Below are positions 1-6,043 of a stretch of 6,862 bases of DNA, one piece after another; position 1 is the stretch's first letter, and every line of letters begins with the position of its first letter. The position numbers were made by a program, and so were the translations under genes. The stretch lies in assembly GCA_030150085.1 (NCBI GenBank), contig JASLGJ010000320.1:1-6862 (forward strand). The letters are read 5' to 3'. The DNA is from Candidatus Elarobacter sp. GTDB lineage: Bacteria; Vulcanimicrobiota; Vulcanimicrobiia; Vulcanimicrobiales; Vulcanimicrobiaceae. The notes beneath the pieces were generated by a model that was given only the letters and a program-made list of their open reading frames with translations, was not told the origin of the DNA and did not search any database.

Positions 1-9
1 GTCGCTCAT
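1..9 (-). CDS. Start of an unidentified gene directly downstream of gmk (fragment)
   Basis: On the minus strand the gmk stop codon TAA is followed by ACC and then ATG AGC GAC, which gives Met-Ser-Asp before the window ends. The purine-rich GGAAGA in the last gmk codons lies about 10 bases before this ATG and could serve as its ribosome binding site. In many bacteria gmk is followed by rpoZ, the omega subunit of RNA polymerase, so that is the natural guess. Three codons cannot identify a gene, and the call rests on spacing alone. Confidence 0.35.
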
Positions 10-12
10 GGT

Positions 13-636
13 TTAGCTGTCTTCCAGTTCTTTGAGTCGGGTTTCGGGGTAGCGATGGATGCGGTACCGCTCTGCCCGCACGATCGCTTCGAGATCGTCG
101 ACCGCCTGGAGCGGCCGCGCCTCTTCGTTGATGACCAGGTACTCGAACCGCCGCACGAAGGTGAACTCGTCGTGGGCGATCTCCAGGCGCGAGGCGATCT
201 GCTCGTTGGTCTCGGTGCGCCGGGCTTCGAGCCGGGAGCGCAGGTGCGAGAACTTGTCCGGCACGATGAAGATCAGGACCGCGTCGGGGAAGCGCTCCTT
301 GATGGCCAGCGCCCCGTTGACCTCGGGCTTCATGACGACGTCGTAACCGTCGCTGAGGGCCCGGTCGATGAACGAGCGCGGGGTACCGTAGAAGTTCCCG
401 TTGTACTGGCGGTGCTCGATGAAGCCGCCGCCGGCCAGCCGGCGCTCGAACTCCGCCCGCTCGAGGAAGTAGTAGTCGACGCCCTCGCGTTCGCCCGGGC
501 GCGGTGCTCGCGTCGTCGCCGACACGGAGTAGAGCAGCCGCTCGTGGCGGGCCTTGAGGCCTTCCACCAGCGTGTCCTTCCCCGCGCCCGAGGGACCCGA
601 TACCACGAACAACAGACCGGGCCCGGCCAGAACCAC
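13..636 (-). CDS. gmk: Guanylate kinase
   Basis: Cytoplasmic enzyme that phosphorylates GMP to GDP with ATP in purine nucleotide metabolism. With the GTG start at 636 the protein has 207 residues, the normal family length. It opens with the P-loop GPSGAGKDT, followed by the GMP-binding stretch SATTRAPRPGEREGVDYYF, the FIEHRQYNGNFYGT segment, and the lid-side FIVPDKFSHLRSRLEARRTE region. The usual LEIDVQGA motif, whose Asp contacts guanine, reads MKPEVNGA here, so Asp is replaced by Glu and the preceding Glu by Lys. The start is uncertain: GGAGG lies only two bases before GTG 636 but eight bases before an in-frame CTG at 630. The open frame continues upstream with no similarity to the family. 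The gene is divergent from the NFACT gene, and another gene seems to begin three bases downstream. Confidence 0.93.
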   Translation of the reverse strand: MVLAGPGLLFVVSGPSGAGKDTLVEGLKARHERLLYSVSATTRAPRPGEREGVDYYFLERAEFERRLAGGGFIEHRQYNGNFYGTPRSFIDRALSDGYDVVMKPEVNGALAIKERFPDAVLIFIVPDKFSHLRSRLEARRTETNEQIASRLEIAHDEFTFVRRFEYLVINEEARPLQAVDDLEAIVRAERYRIHRYPETRLKELEDS

Positions 637-756
637 GTCCTCCCGGCTCCGCGAGCCGTCGTACTTCAAGAGCGCCAAACCGGATAAATACGGGAAGGGC
701 GGGAAAGGCCCTGCTGGGTGCAAGCACCCACGAGCAAGCTCTCGCCCCTTTTTAGT
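637..756. promoter_or_regulatory. Divergent gmk / NFACT intergenic region
   Basis: This 120-base region must carry promoters for both flanking genes. Two small hairpins lie side by side, each centred on GCAAGC: 715-730 has a seven-base-pair stem (TGGGTGC / GCACCCA) with an AA loop, and 732-741 has a four-base-pair stem (GAGC / GCTC) with an AA loop. They are followed by CCCCTTTTTAG, three bases from the NFACT ATG. AT-rich sequence at 683-690 (GATAAATA on plus, TATTTATC on minus) could be a -10 element in either direction, but neither has a good -35. No purine-rich ribosome binding site precedes the NFACT ATG. Confidence 0.4.
639..643 (-). promoter_or_regulatory. Shine-Dalgarno GGAGG of gmk next to a small hairpin
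   Basis: GGAGG is read on the minus strand just before the gmk start. The spacing is 2 bases to GTG 636, which is too tight, and 8 bases to CTG 630, which is ideal but a rare start codon. Directly upstream, 644-658 forms a perfect six-base-pair hairpin (CGGCTC, loop of three, GAGCCG) that would sit against the ribosome binding site in the mRNA. The binding site itself looks real. Which codon it serves cannot be settled from sequence. Confidence 0.55.
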
Positions 757-2460
757 ATGGTAACCGACTGGATCCTGATCCGCCGCGCCGCGGCCGAGCT
801 CGAGCGCGCCCTGCGCGGCGGCCGCGTCACCGACGCCGGCCTGCTCGACGACGGGCGGGTCGCGCTGCGCTTCGGCGGGCTCAAGCGGCGCGGCCCCTCC
901 ACCCTGGCCATCGACGCCTTCGGCTCGCCCCCGCTGGTGACGCTCGAGGACCGGGAGCTGGCCCTGGCGACCGACCCCGGCTGGCTGCGCACCGCCGGGA
1001 CCAGCCTGCGCGGCATGCGCCTGGGCAGCGTGCGCGCCCGGCGCGGGGACCGGGTGCTGGTGCTGACCTTCGGGACGGCCTCGCGCTTCGGGGTCGAGAG
1101 CGAGTACCGGCTCGTGCTGGAGCTGGTCCCGCGCTACGGCAACGTGGCGCTGCTGCGCGAGCGGGTGGTGGTCGCGGCGGCCAAGCAGTTCTCCCCGGCC
1201 GAGAACGAGGCGCGCTCGGTCCAGGTCGGCCTGCCCTACGAGCCGCCCCCGCTGCCCCAGGCCAGCCTCGATTTCGCCGCCTTCACCCAAGCCCTGGAAG
1301 GCGCGGACGCCAAGGGCCGGGCGCGCGCGCTGGGCGGCTACCTGCCCGAGCTGCCGCGCCTGCTCGCAGCTTCGCTGGCGGCCGAGAGCGAGCGCGTGCC
1401 GTGGGAGTCGGCCACCCGCCTGGGGCTGTGGCTGGAGGAACGGTCCCGCGCCCTGCTCTCGGCCACCGAGGGCGAGCCCGAGGGCCTGGGGCCGCTGCAC
1501 GTCTACCGCGACGCGACGGGCGCGCTGGTCGCGGCGCACGTCGTGCCGCTGGCCCAGTACGCCGCGCTCGCGCACGGCGAGGAACCGCGCCCGCTCGACC
1601 TCTTCGCCGAAGCGCGCACGACGACCAAGCGCGCCGTCGCGAGCGACGCCGGCGCGCGCCGCCGCACCGCGCTGCTCGGCCGGATCGCCAAGCGCGCGGA
1701 GAACACTACGGCCGAGCTGGAAGCGCTGGCGCGCAAGCAGGCCGACGCCGGGGAGCGCGAGCGGCTGCGCGTGTCGGGCGACGCGCTCTACACCCACGCC
1801 CACGAAGTCCCGCCGCGCGCAACGGAGTTCGTCCCGCCGACCAACCCCGAGCTGACCATCCCGCTCGACCCCGAGCTGGACGCCAAGGAGAACGCGCAGC
1901 GCTACTACGCGCGCTACCGCAAGGCCGCCGACGCGCTCCCGCACCTCGAACGCCGCCGCGAGGCGCTGCTCGCGCGCGCCGAGGCGCTCGAAGTGCTGGC
2001 GTTCGAAGCCGAGCGCGCCGAGCCCGCCACCCTGCCCGAGCTGGAGAACGCGCTCGACGAGCTCGAAGGCCGCCCGCCCCAGCGCGCGGCGTCGCCGCTC
2101 CGCCCGCGGGCCCCGCTGCGGGTCGAGCGCCCGTCCGGCGCGCGGATCTACGTCGGCCGCTCGCCGCGCGAGAACGCCGAGGTGACGTTCCGAATCGCGC
2201 GGCCCGACGACCTGTGGTTCCACGCCCGCGGCATCCCCGGCTCGCACGTCGTGCTGCAGGCTCCGCCCGGCACCGAGCCCGCCGACGACGACCTCACCGC
2301 CGCGGCGGATTTAGCCGCGACGCACTCCAAAGCCAAGAGCGCGCCGCGCGTGGAGATCGACTACACCGAGCGCAAGTACGTCCGCAAGCAGCGCGACGCC
2401 GGCCCGGGCCTGGTGTGGTACACCAACGCGCGAACGCTGGTGGGGCGGCCGGGTGGGTGA
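757..2460 (+). CDS. rqcH: NFACT family protein, RqcH-like ribosome quality control factor
   Basis: The protein has 567 residues, typical for the family formerly annotated as fibronectin-binding protein A. RqcH binds obstructed 50S subunits carrying peptidyl-tRNA and recruits tRNA-Ala to add C-terminal alanine tails that mark the stalled chain for degradation. The NFACT-N domain spans about residues 1-290. It retains the Asp-Arg pair at D98-R99 (RRGDRVLVLTF), the residues needed for tRNA-dependent tailing in studied homologues. A helical, charged middle part (about 300-440) contains the family segment IPLDPELDAKENAQRYYARY (369-387 region). NFACT-R follows at about 458-562 with DLWFHARGIPGSHVVL and HSKAKSAPRVEIDYTERKYV. 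ATG 757 gives the family-like beginning MVTDWILIRRAAAELERAL; a GTG at 718 would add 13 unrelated residues. There is no visible Shine-Dalgarno. The assignment to RqcH rather than another NFACT subtype rests on the DR pair and the complete domain set. Confidence 0.9.
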   Translation: MVTDWILIRRAAAELERALRGGRVTDAGLLDDGRVALRFGGLKRRGPSTLAIDAFGSPPLVTLEDRELALATDPGWLRTAGTSLRGMRLGSVRARRGDRVLVLTFGTASRFGVESEYRLVLELVPRYGNVALLRERVVVAAAKQFSPAENEARSVQVGLPYEPPPLPQASLDFAAFTQALEGADAKGRARALGGYLPELPRLLAASLAAESERVPWESATRLGLWLEERSRALLSATEGEPEGLGPLHVYRDATGALVAAHVVPLAQYAALAHGEEPRPLDLFAEARTTTKRAVASDAGARRRTALLGRIAKRAENTTAELEALARKQADAGERERLRVSGDALYTHAHEVPPRATEFVPPTNPELTIPLDPELDAKENAQRYYARYRKAADALPHLERRREALLARAEALEVLAFEAERAEPATLPELENALDELEGRPPQRAASPLRPRAPLRVERPSGARIYVGRSPRENAEVTFRIARPDDLWFHARGIPGSHVVLQAPPGTEPADDDLTAAADLAATHSKAKSAPRVEIDYTERKYVRKQRDAGPGLVWYTNARTLVGRPGG

Positions 2461-2469
2461 GGCCGTCGT

Positions 2470-2489
2470 GCCTCGGCGTTCGCCGGGGC
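2470..2489. terminator. GC-rich hairpin between convergent genes
   Basis: The 33-base gap between the NFACT stop and the DyP stop contains GCCTCGGCG, TT, CGCCGGGGC, a nine-base-pair stem with one T-G wobble; the innermost pair probably opens to give a GTTC loop. The position between two converging genes suits a bidirectional terminator. No T-tract follows on either strand, so it is not a canonical intrinsic terminator. It may act as a 3' end stabiliser or with Rho. Confidence 0.45.
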
Positions 2490-2493
2490 TGCG

Positions 2494-3408
2494 CTAGTCT
2501 TCTTCCGGGGTGGTGAAGGCGTGCAGCGCCTGCACCGAGGGCACGAAATAGTACGCGCCGGTCAGCGGGGTGCTGAAGCGGGTGAGCGCGTCGCGCGGGC
2601 CGCCGTCGGCGCCGGCCATCTGTTCGAGCATGCGGTGCAGGCGGTGCTGGTCGGCGGAGAAGCCGATGAACAGCGTGCCGTGCTCGCTGACCGTGCCGTA
2701 GGGGACGTTGCGGCGGAAGATGTCCAGCTCGTCGCCGTGCTCGACCACCTTCGTGCGCGAGACGTGCGAGTCGGCCGGCATGGCCGCGCCTTTCAGCTCG
2801 ACGCTGTCGGGCTTGGTGCGGCCGATGACCTGCTCTTGGCGCTCCTGCGGCAGCGCCGTCCAGCGCGCCGTGTCGTGGCGCCACTGCTGGAACAGCAGCA
2901 CGCTGCCGCCCGCGCCCGGCGCGCCGTTCTCGATCAGCGCGATCTGCGGCGCCTCGTAGAGGCTGGGGTTCTCGGTGCCATCCTCGAAGCCGGTCAGGTC
3001 GCGGGTGTGCTTGTACGACCAGCCCGTCGTCTCGCGCACCAGCGCCGCGAACGGCGCGAGCGCCCCGACCGTCGCCTTGCCGAGGTCGAACACGATGTCG
3101 TACGCGGCCGCGGCGTACCACACCCACAGGTCGGCCTGCGTCGCGGGCATGGCGAAGCCGTCCGGCCCGCGCACCTCGCGCTCGAAGCCGTGCACGTCCG
3201 CCGGCGCATCCTGCGGCGCGACCGCGCGCCACAGCTCGGGCCGAAAGCCGACCACCAAGTTCACCCCGCCGACCGTCGTGCGCGGCGGGTGCAGATCGGC
3301 CACCGCCTTGACGAACGCGGCCGCGTCCGCGCCGTCGCGCAGCGCGAACTCGAAGAAGCCGTGCGCCGCGTCGCCGAGCGCGAAGATGCCCGTCTGTCCC
3401 GTCACCAT
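2494..3408 (-). CDS. Dye-decolorizing peroxidase, class B (YfeX/DypB-like)
   Basis: Haem peroxidase of the DyP superfamily that reduces hydrogen peroxide while oxidising dyes, phenolics, Mn(II) or porphyrinogens; the natural substrate is unknown. The 304 residues match class B length. The family signature GxxDG is present as GFEDGTENP with the catalytic Asp at D143. The proximal haem ligand is H215 in DSHVSRTKVVEHG, and the distal Arg is R232 in DIFRRNVPYGT. The N-terminal ferredoxin-like half starts with QTGIFALG...HGFFEF, and the C-terminal half ends in LFIGFSADQHRLHRMLEQM. ATG 3408 was chosen because the family similarity starts a few residues after it; an extension to 3504 would add 32 unrelated residues. 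No signal peptide or Tat motif is visible, so the enzyme should be cytoplasmic. The tail (ALHAFTTPEED) does not resemble the encapsulin-targeting extension of some DypB proteins. It is divergent from the cysteine-ladder gene. Confidence 0.94.
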   Translation of the reverse strand: MVTGQTGIFALGDAAHGFFEFALRDGADAAAFVKAVADLHPPRTTVGGVNLVVGFRPELWRAVAPQDAPADVHGFEREVRGPDGFAMPATQADLWVWYAAAAYDIVFDLGKATVGALAPFAALVRETTGWSYKHTRDLTGFEDGTENPSLYEAPQIALIENGAPGAGGSVLLFQQWRHDTARWTALPQERQEQVIGRTKPDSVELKGAAMPADSHVSRTKVVEHGDELDIFRRNVPYGTVSEHGTLFIGFSADQHRLHRMLEQMAGADGGPRDALTRFSTPLTGAYYFVPSVQALHAFTTPEED

Positions 3409-3617
3409 CGCCAGTTCTGAACGCCCGCATGCGGAGCATGGTTGCGTGCGACCGCCTGTTCGGAGCTGCTCGGCGACCGCTTCTTCTCTTATTGCAAGAA
3501 GCAATCTATCGGTTCACAATGCTTCTACCGTAAGGCGCGTCTAGTGGCAATTTCGAAATCGGCGCGCAATCCCATTCCTTTTTCAAATGAGTACCTTTGC
3601 TCGAAGGTGATGGTACC
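3409..3617. promoter_or_regulatory. AT-richer divergent promoter region between DyP and the cysteine-ladder gene
   Basis: About 209 bases with no credible gene. The part from 3480 to 3610 is clearly richer in A and T than the rest of the window, as expected for a promoter region. On the plus strand TTGCAA (3492-3497), a 17-base spacer and CACAAT (3515-3520) form a moderate sigma-70-like match. On the minus strand TTGTGA (3519-3514), 17 bases and TGCAAT (3496-3491) form a similarly weak one, so the two would overlap. Candidate operator elements are the 10-base palindrome ATTTCGAAAT at 3550-3559, the palindrome CCGCATGCGG at 3425-3434, and the small inverted repeat ATTGC-AAGAA-GCAAT at 3491-3505. 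These assignments are by eye only. Confidence 0.45.
3604..3610 (+). promoter_or_regulatory. Ribosome binding site AAGGTGA of the cysteine-ladder gene
   Basis: AAGGTGA lies seven bases before ATG 3618, an ideal distance. It decides the start in favour of ATG 3618 over the in-frame TTG at 3597, which would place the ribosome binding site inside the coding sequence. Confidence 0.7.
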
Positions 3618-5000
3618 ATGGCCGATTCCCAGCGCGAAGACCGTTTCGCCGAACTGCAGCAAACCGCCGAAGCCGTCGGAGCACTCGCCGCGAATGCCGA
3701 TGCGTTCGAACGCACGATGCGGGCGTTCGAATCGCAGGATGCGGCGGCGTTTCAGGCCGAGCTCGGCAGGCTCGGCCTGGCCAACCGCTGCGTTCTGATC
3801 TGCAGGTTCTACTGCAGCAAGCACTGCATTTTCGTGTGCTCGCGCCTGTGCGAAGGAGTGCCGCAGCGCTCCGACCAGCTTCCGATCGCGGAATGGCGCG
3901 AGTTCTCGATCGAGGTCGCGAAGATCGCGCAGGACCGCGCGCTGTTCGAGCAGTTCGTGGCGGCCGTCGACAACCTCGACGTGGCCGGGTTCAAGAAACT
4001 GCTGGAACGGACCAAGCTCGATCGTTTCTGCCACCAGTTGTGCCACTGGCTCTGCACCGTCCGCTGCCGCCGTGTCTGCACGCTGCTCTGTCCGCCGCCG
4101 CCGACCATAACGGCGGTCGGGCTCATTCCGACGTCGCAGATCGATGCGCAGGGCCGAGGCTCCGGGCCCAGCCATCCGCCGGGTCCCACGCCGCCGGACA
4201 GCAAGACGCCGGGCGGGGTGGGCGATCATCCGTTCGGCGGCACGACCAACATTCGCGGCGTCTTCAACGTCGCGGGCGCGGTGCAATACAAGGTCGAGTT
4301 CTCGGGCGACGCCGGCGCCACATGGCATCCCATACTGACACCCATCGCCGACTACCGGTTCTGGGTGGGGCCGCCTCCCCCGCCGCCGCCGCTCTTCGAC
4401 GACTATTCCCGCGTGCCGGACGGCGCGGGCTGGTACACGATCTCCGAGATGGGCTTGGACGGACCCGACTACCTGACGGACTGGAGCACCCCGCCCGACG
4501 CCGATAAGCTGTATCTCGTGAAGCTGACGGTCCGCAACGCCGCGCTGCAGGAGTTCGAAAGCCAGGCCGTGCCCGTTCGCGTCGACAACGCCGCCCCGTC
4601 CCATCCCGTCATCGGTCTCCAGCTGAAGGCTCCCGACGGAACGCTTCGTGAGCTCGGGTGCTGCGAGACCGTCGAACGGGGCAAGGGAAACCTCGTGATC
4701 GTGACGCTCACCGCGTCGGACCCGAACTTCAGCGGCATCTCGGTGAATCTGCTGGGCGGCTGCGGCGTCAGCGTTCCCATCGTCGACCGGTTCGGAACCC
4801 CGCTCGGGAAGACGTACGACGGGAATATCGCCGATACCGGGTACCCGGTGGCAACGTCGTTCGAGTGGGACCCGTGGGCGGCGAAGATCGACCCGTGCTG
4901 TTACATCGTCGACGTGCGAATCAACGATCGTGCCATTCTCGGGAATTCCTGGGGCGGAGGCCACGGTAACGAGAACTGGCAGTCGCTGACGATCGCCTGA
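3618..5000 (+). CDS. Unknown protein with two six-cysteine ladders and beta-rich C-terminal modules
   Basis: A 460-residue protein I cannot assign to a named family. No signal peptide, lipobox or clear membrane segment is visible. Residues 30-78 and 110-158 are two copies of one unit: an acidic amphipathic helix (FE...A....D.A.F...L.R..L) followed by six cysteines exactly four residues apart, C58, 62, 66, 70, 74, 78 and C138, 142, 146, 150, 154, 158. The residues between them are Arg, His, Lys, Trp, Phe and Leu. PPPP follows at 159-162, then a Gly/Pro-rich stretch to about 205. Residues 208-323 and 328-460 look like two Ig-like beta modules, joined by VDNAAPS and interrupted by seven prolines at 252-258. 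Five further cysteines include CC pairs at 348-349 and 427-428. The coding sequence uses more AT-ending codons than its neighbours. Spaced cysteines on helices could bind metal ions such as copper or form disulfide crosslinks; both are inference. Confidence 0.88.
   Translation: MADSQREDRFAELQQTAEAVGALAANADAFERTMRAFESQDAAAFQAELGRLGLANRCVLICRFYCSKHCIFVCSRLCEGVPQRSDQLPIAEWREFSIEVAKIAQDRALFEQFVAAVDNLDVAGFKKLLERTKLDRFCHQLCHWLCTVRCRRVCTLLCPPPPTITAVGLIPTSQIDAQGRGSGPSHPPGPTPPDSKTPGGVGDHPFGGTTNIRGVFNVAGAVQYKVEFSGDAGATWHPILTPIADYRFWVGPPPPPPPLFDDYSRVPDGAGWYTISEMGLDGPDYLTDWSTPPDADKLYLVKLTVRNAALQEFESQAVPVRVDNAAPSHPVIGLQLKAPDGTLRELGCCETVERGKGNLVIVTLTASDPNFSGISVNLLGGCGVSVPIVDRFGTPLGKTYDGNIADTGYPVATSFEWDPWAAKIDPCCYIVDVRINDRAILGNSWGGGHGNENWQSLTIA
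3789..3851 (+). repeat. Cysteine ladder 1 (six Cys, every fourth residue)
   Basis: This stretch encodes residues 58-78 with Cys at every fourth position: C58, C62, C66, C70, C74 and C78. It is the end of the first protein repeat unit, whose helix begins at F30. Residues between the cysteines are mostly hydrophobic or basic (VLI, RFY, SKH, IFV, SRL). Confidence 0.9.
4029..4091 (+). repeat. Cysteine ladder 2 (six Cys, every fourth residue)
   Basis: This stretch encodes residues 138-158 with the same spacing: C138, C142, C146, C150, C154 and C158, exactly 80 residues after ladder 1. The residues between are HQL, HWL, TVR, RRV and TLL, different from ladder 1 while the cysteines are all kept. 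This indicates an old duplication with selection on the cysteine positions. Confidence 0.9.
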
Positions 5001-5014
5001 GAACCCGCCGCCCG

Positions 5015-6043
5015 CTAGGTGCCCTCGTTGATCGTGTCGCGCAGCACGCTCACCACGCGCGGGTCGTAGGCGGTGCCGCGCTGGCCTTCGAGCTGCGCCA
5101 GGGCGTGGCCGGGACTGAGCGCGGCGCGGTAGGGGCGGCCCTCGGTCAGCGCGGCATAGGCGTCGGCGACCGCGACGATGCGGCCCGGCAGCGGGATCGC
5201 GTCGGCCCGCAGGCCGCCCGGGTAGCCGGCCCCGTCGTAGCGCTCGTGGTGGGTGGTGGCGACGATCTGCGCCGTGCGCCCCAGCTCGCCGCTCAGCCCG
5301 CCCAGGATCGCGCGGGCGTGCTCGACGTGCGAGCGCACCACCGCGATGTCGCCGGGCGCGAGCTGCCCGCCCGCCAGCATGCGATCGGGGAAGGCCAGCT
5401 TGCCGACGTCGTGCACGCGCGCCGCGCGCTCCAGCACCGCGACCTCGTGCGTGCTCAGGCGCAGCCGGCGAGCCAGCCGCGCGCTCAGCGCGGCCACCCG
5501 CTCGCCGTGCTCGAGCAGGGCCGGGTCGCGCGCGCGCAGCGCCGCGGCGAGCGCGTCGAGCAACACCGCGTCGCGCTCGGCGAGCTGCGCCTCGGCTTCG
5601 CGCACCCGCCCGCGCTGCTCGTCGGCGCGCGCCAGCGCGTCGCGCCGGCGGCGGTCCAGGCCGAGCACGTTGTGCGCCAGCGCGAGGAACTCCACCGGGT
5701 CGACGGGCTTGGACAGAAAGCCCAGCGCGCCGTGCTGCATGGCGTCGCGGCGCAGCCCGCGCTCGTCGTTGGCGGTCACCATCAGGAACGGCACGCTCTC
5801 GCGGCCGGGGATGGCCTGCAGCTTGCGCACCAGCTCCAGCCCGCTCAGCTCGGGCATCTGGTGGTCGAGGATCGCCAGCGCGGGCACGCGGGTCTGGGCC
5901 CAGGCCAGCGCCGCGCGCGGGTCGGTGTAGTTGTGCGTCTCGACGCCCTCGATCTTGCTCAAGACCTTGGCGTAGAGCACCAGGTTGGGCTCGTGGTCGT
6001 CGACCACGAGCACCGGGAACGTGGCGGCGGGAGCGGCGATCAC
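5015..6043 (-). CDS. Response regulator with HD-GYP cyclic-di-GMP phosphodiesterase domain
   Basis: A 342-residue cytoplasmic output protein. The receiver domain (about 11-125) has the acidic pair D15-D16, phospho-acceptor D60 (LAILDHQMPELSG), T90 and K112 (FLSKPVDP). An Arg/Ala/Glu-rich helix (about 130-160) links it to the HD-GYP domain (about 160-340). Metal-site residues are visible: H179, H211-D212 (VHDVGKLAFPD), H239, H265-H266 in HHERYDGAGYPGG, and D294 in VADAYAALTEGRPYR. GYP is intact, so activity on cyclic-di-GMP is expected, lowering its level when the receiver is phosphorylated. The common DPYT before the first His reads DPAL here. The GTG start at 6043 overlaps the HPt stop as GTGA, a sign of translational coupling. 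The stop lies 14 bases from the stop of the convergent cysteine-ladder gene. Confidence 0.92.
   Translation of the reverse strand: MIAAPAATFPVLVVDDHEPNLVLYAKVLSKIEGVETHNYTDPRAALAWAQTRVPALAILDHQMPELSGLELVRKLQAIPGRESVPFLMVTANDERGLRRDAMQHGALGFLSKPVDPVEFLALAHNVLGLDRRRRDALARADEQRGRVREAEAQLAERDAVLLDALAAALRARDPALLEHGERVAALSARLARRLRLSTHEVAVLERAARVHDVGKLAFPDRMLAGGQLAPGDIAVVRSHVEHARAILGGLSGELGRTAQIVATTHHERYDGAGYPGGLRADAIPLPGRIVAVADAYAALTEGRPYRAALSPGHALAQLEGQRGTAYDPRVVSVLRDTINEGT

Noticed and set aside
637..2247. Very long minus-strand open frame upstream of gmk, opposite the NFACT gene
   Set aside because: It is low-complexity Arg/Ala/Gly/Gln-rich sequence produced by GC-rich codons of the NFACT gene. 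The plus-strand frame has full family similarity, and the minus extension has none.
1401..2516. Plus-strand Arg/Ala-rich open frame overlapping the NFACT gene
   Set aside because: It is a frame shadow of a GC-rich gene, with biased composition and no recognisable domain.
2494..2530. Encapsulin-cargo tail on the DyP peroxidase
   Set aside because: The C-terminus ends shortly after the catalytic domain in an acidic TTPEED, without the usual linker and targeting peptide. No encapsulin gene is visible.
3409..3617. A small gene in the DyP/cysteine-protein intergenic region
   Set aside because: The open frames here are extensions or overlaps of the flanking genes, lack ribosome binding sites, and have no recognisable composition or motif.
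3789..4091. Cysteine blocks as a zinc finger, iron-sulfur or radical-SAM site, or as a RiPP core
   Set aside because: The spacing is CxxxC throughout, unlike CxxC zinc fingers or CxxxCxxC radical-SAM motifs. No modifying enzyme, transporter or protease gene is in the window, and the cysteines are internal in a 460-residue protein.
3525..4964. Long minus-strand open frame opposite the cysteine-ladder gene
   Set aside because: The plus frame has a good ribosome binding site and a patterned, duplicated cysteine motif. The minus frame has no family-like segments and no start signal.
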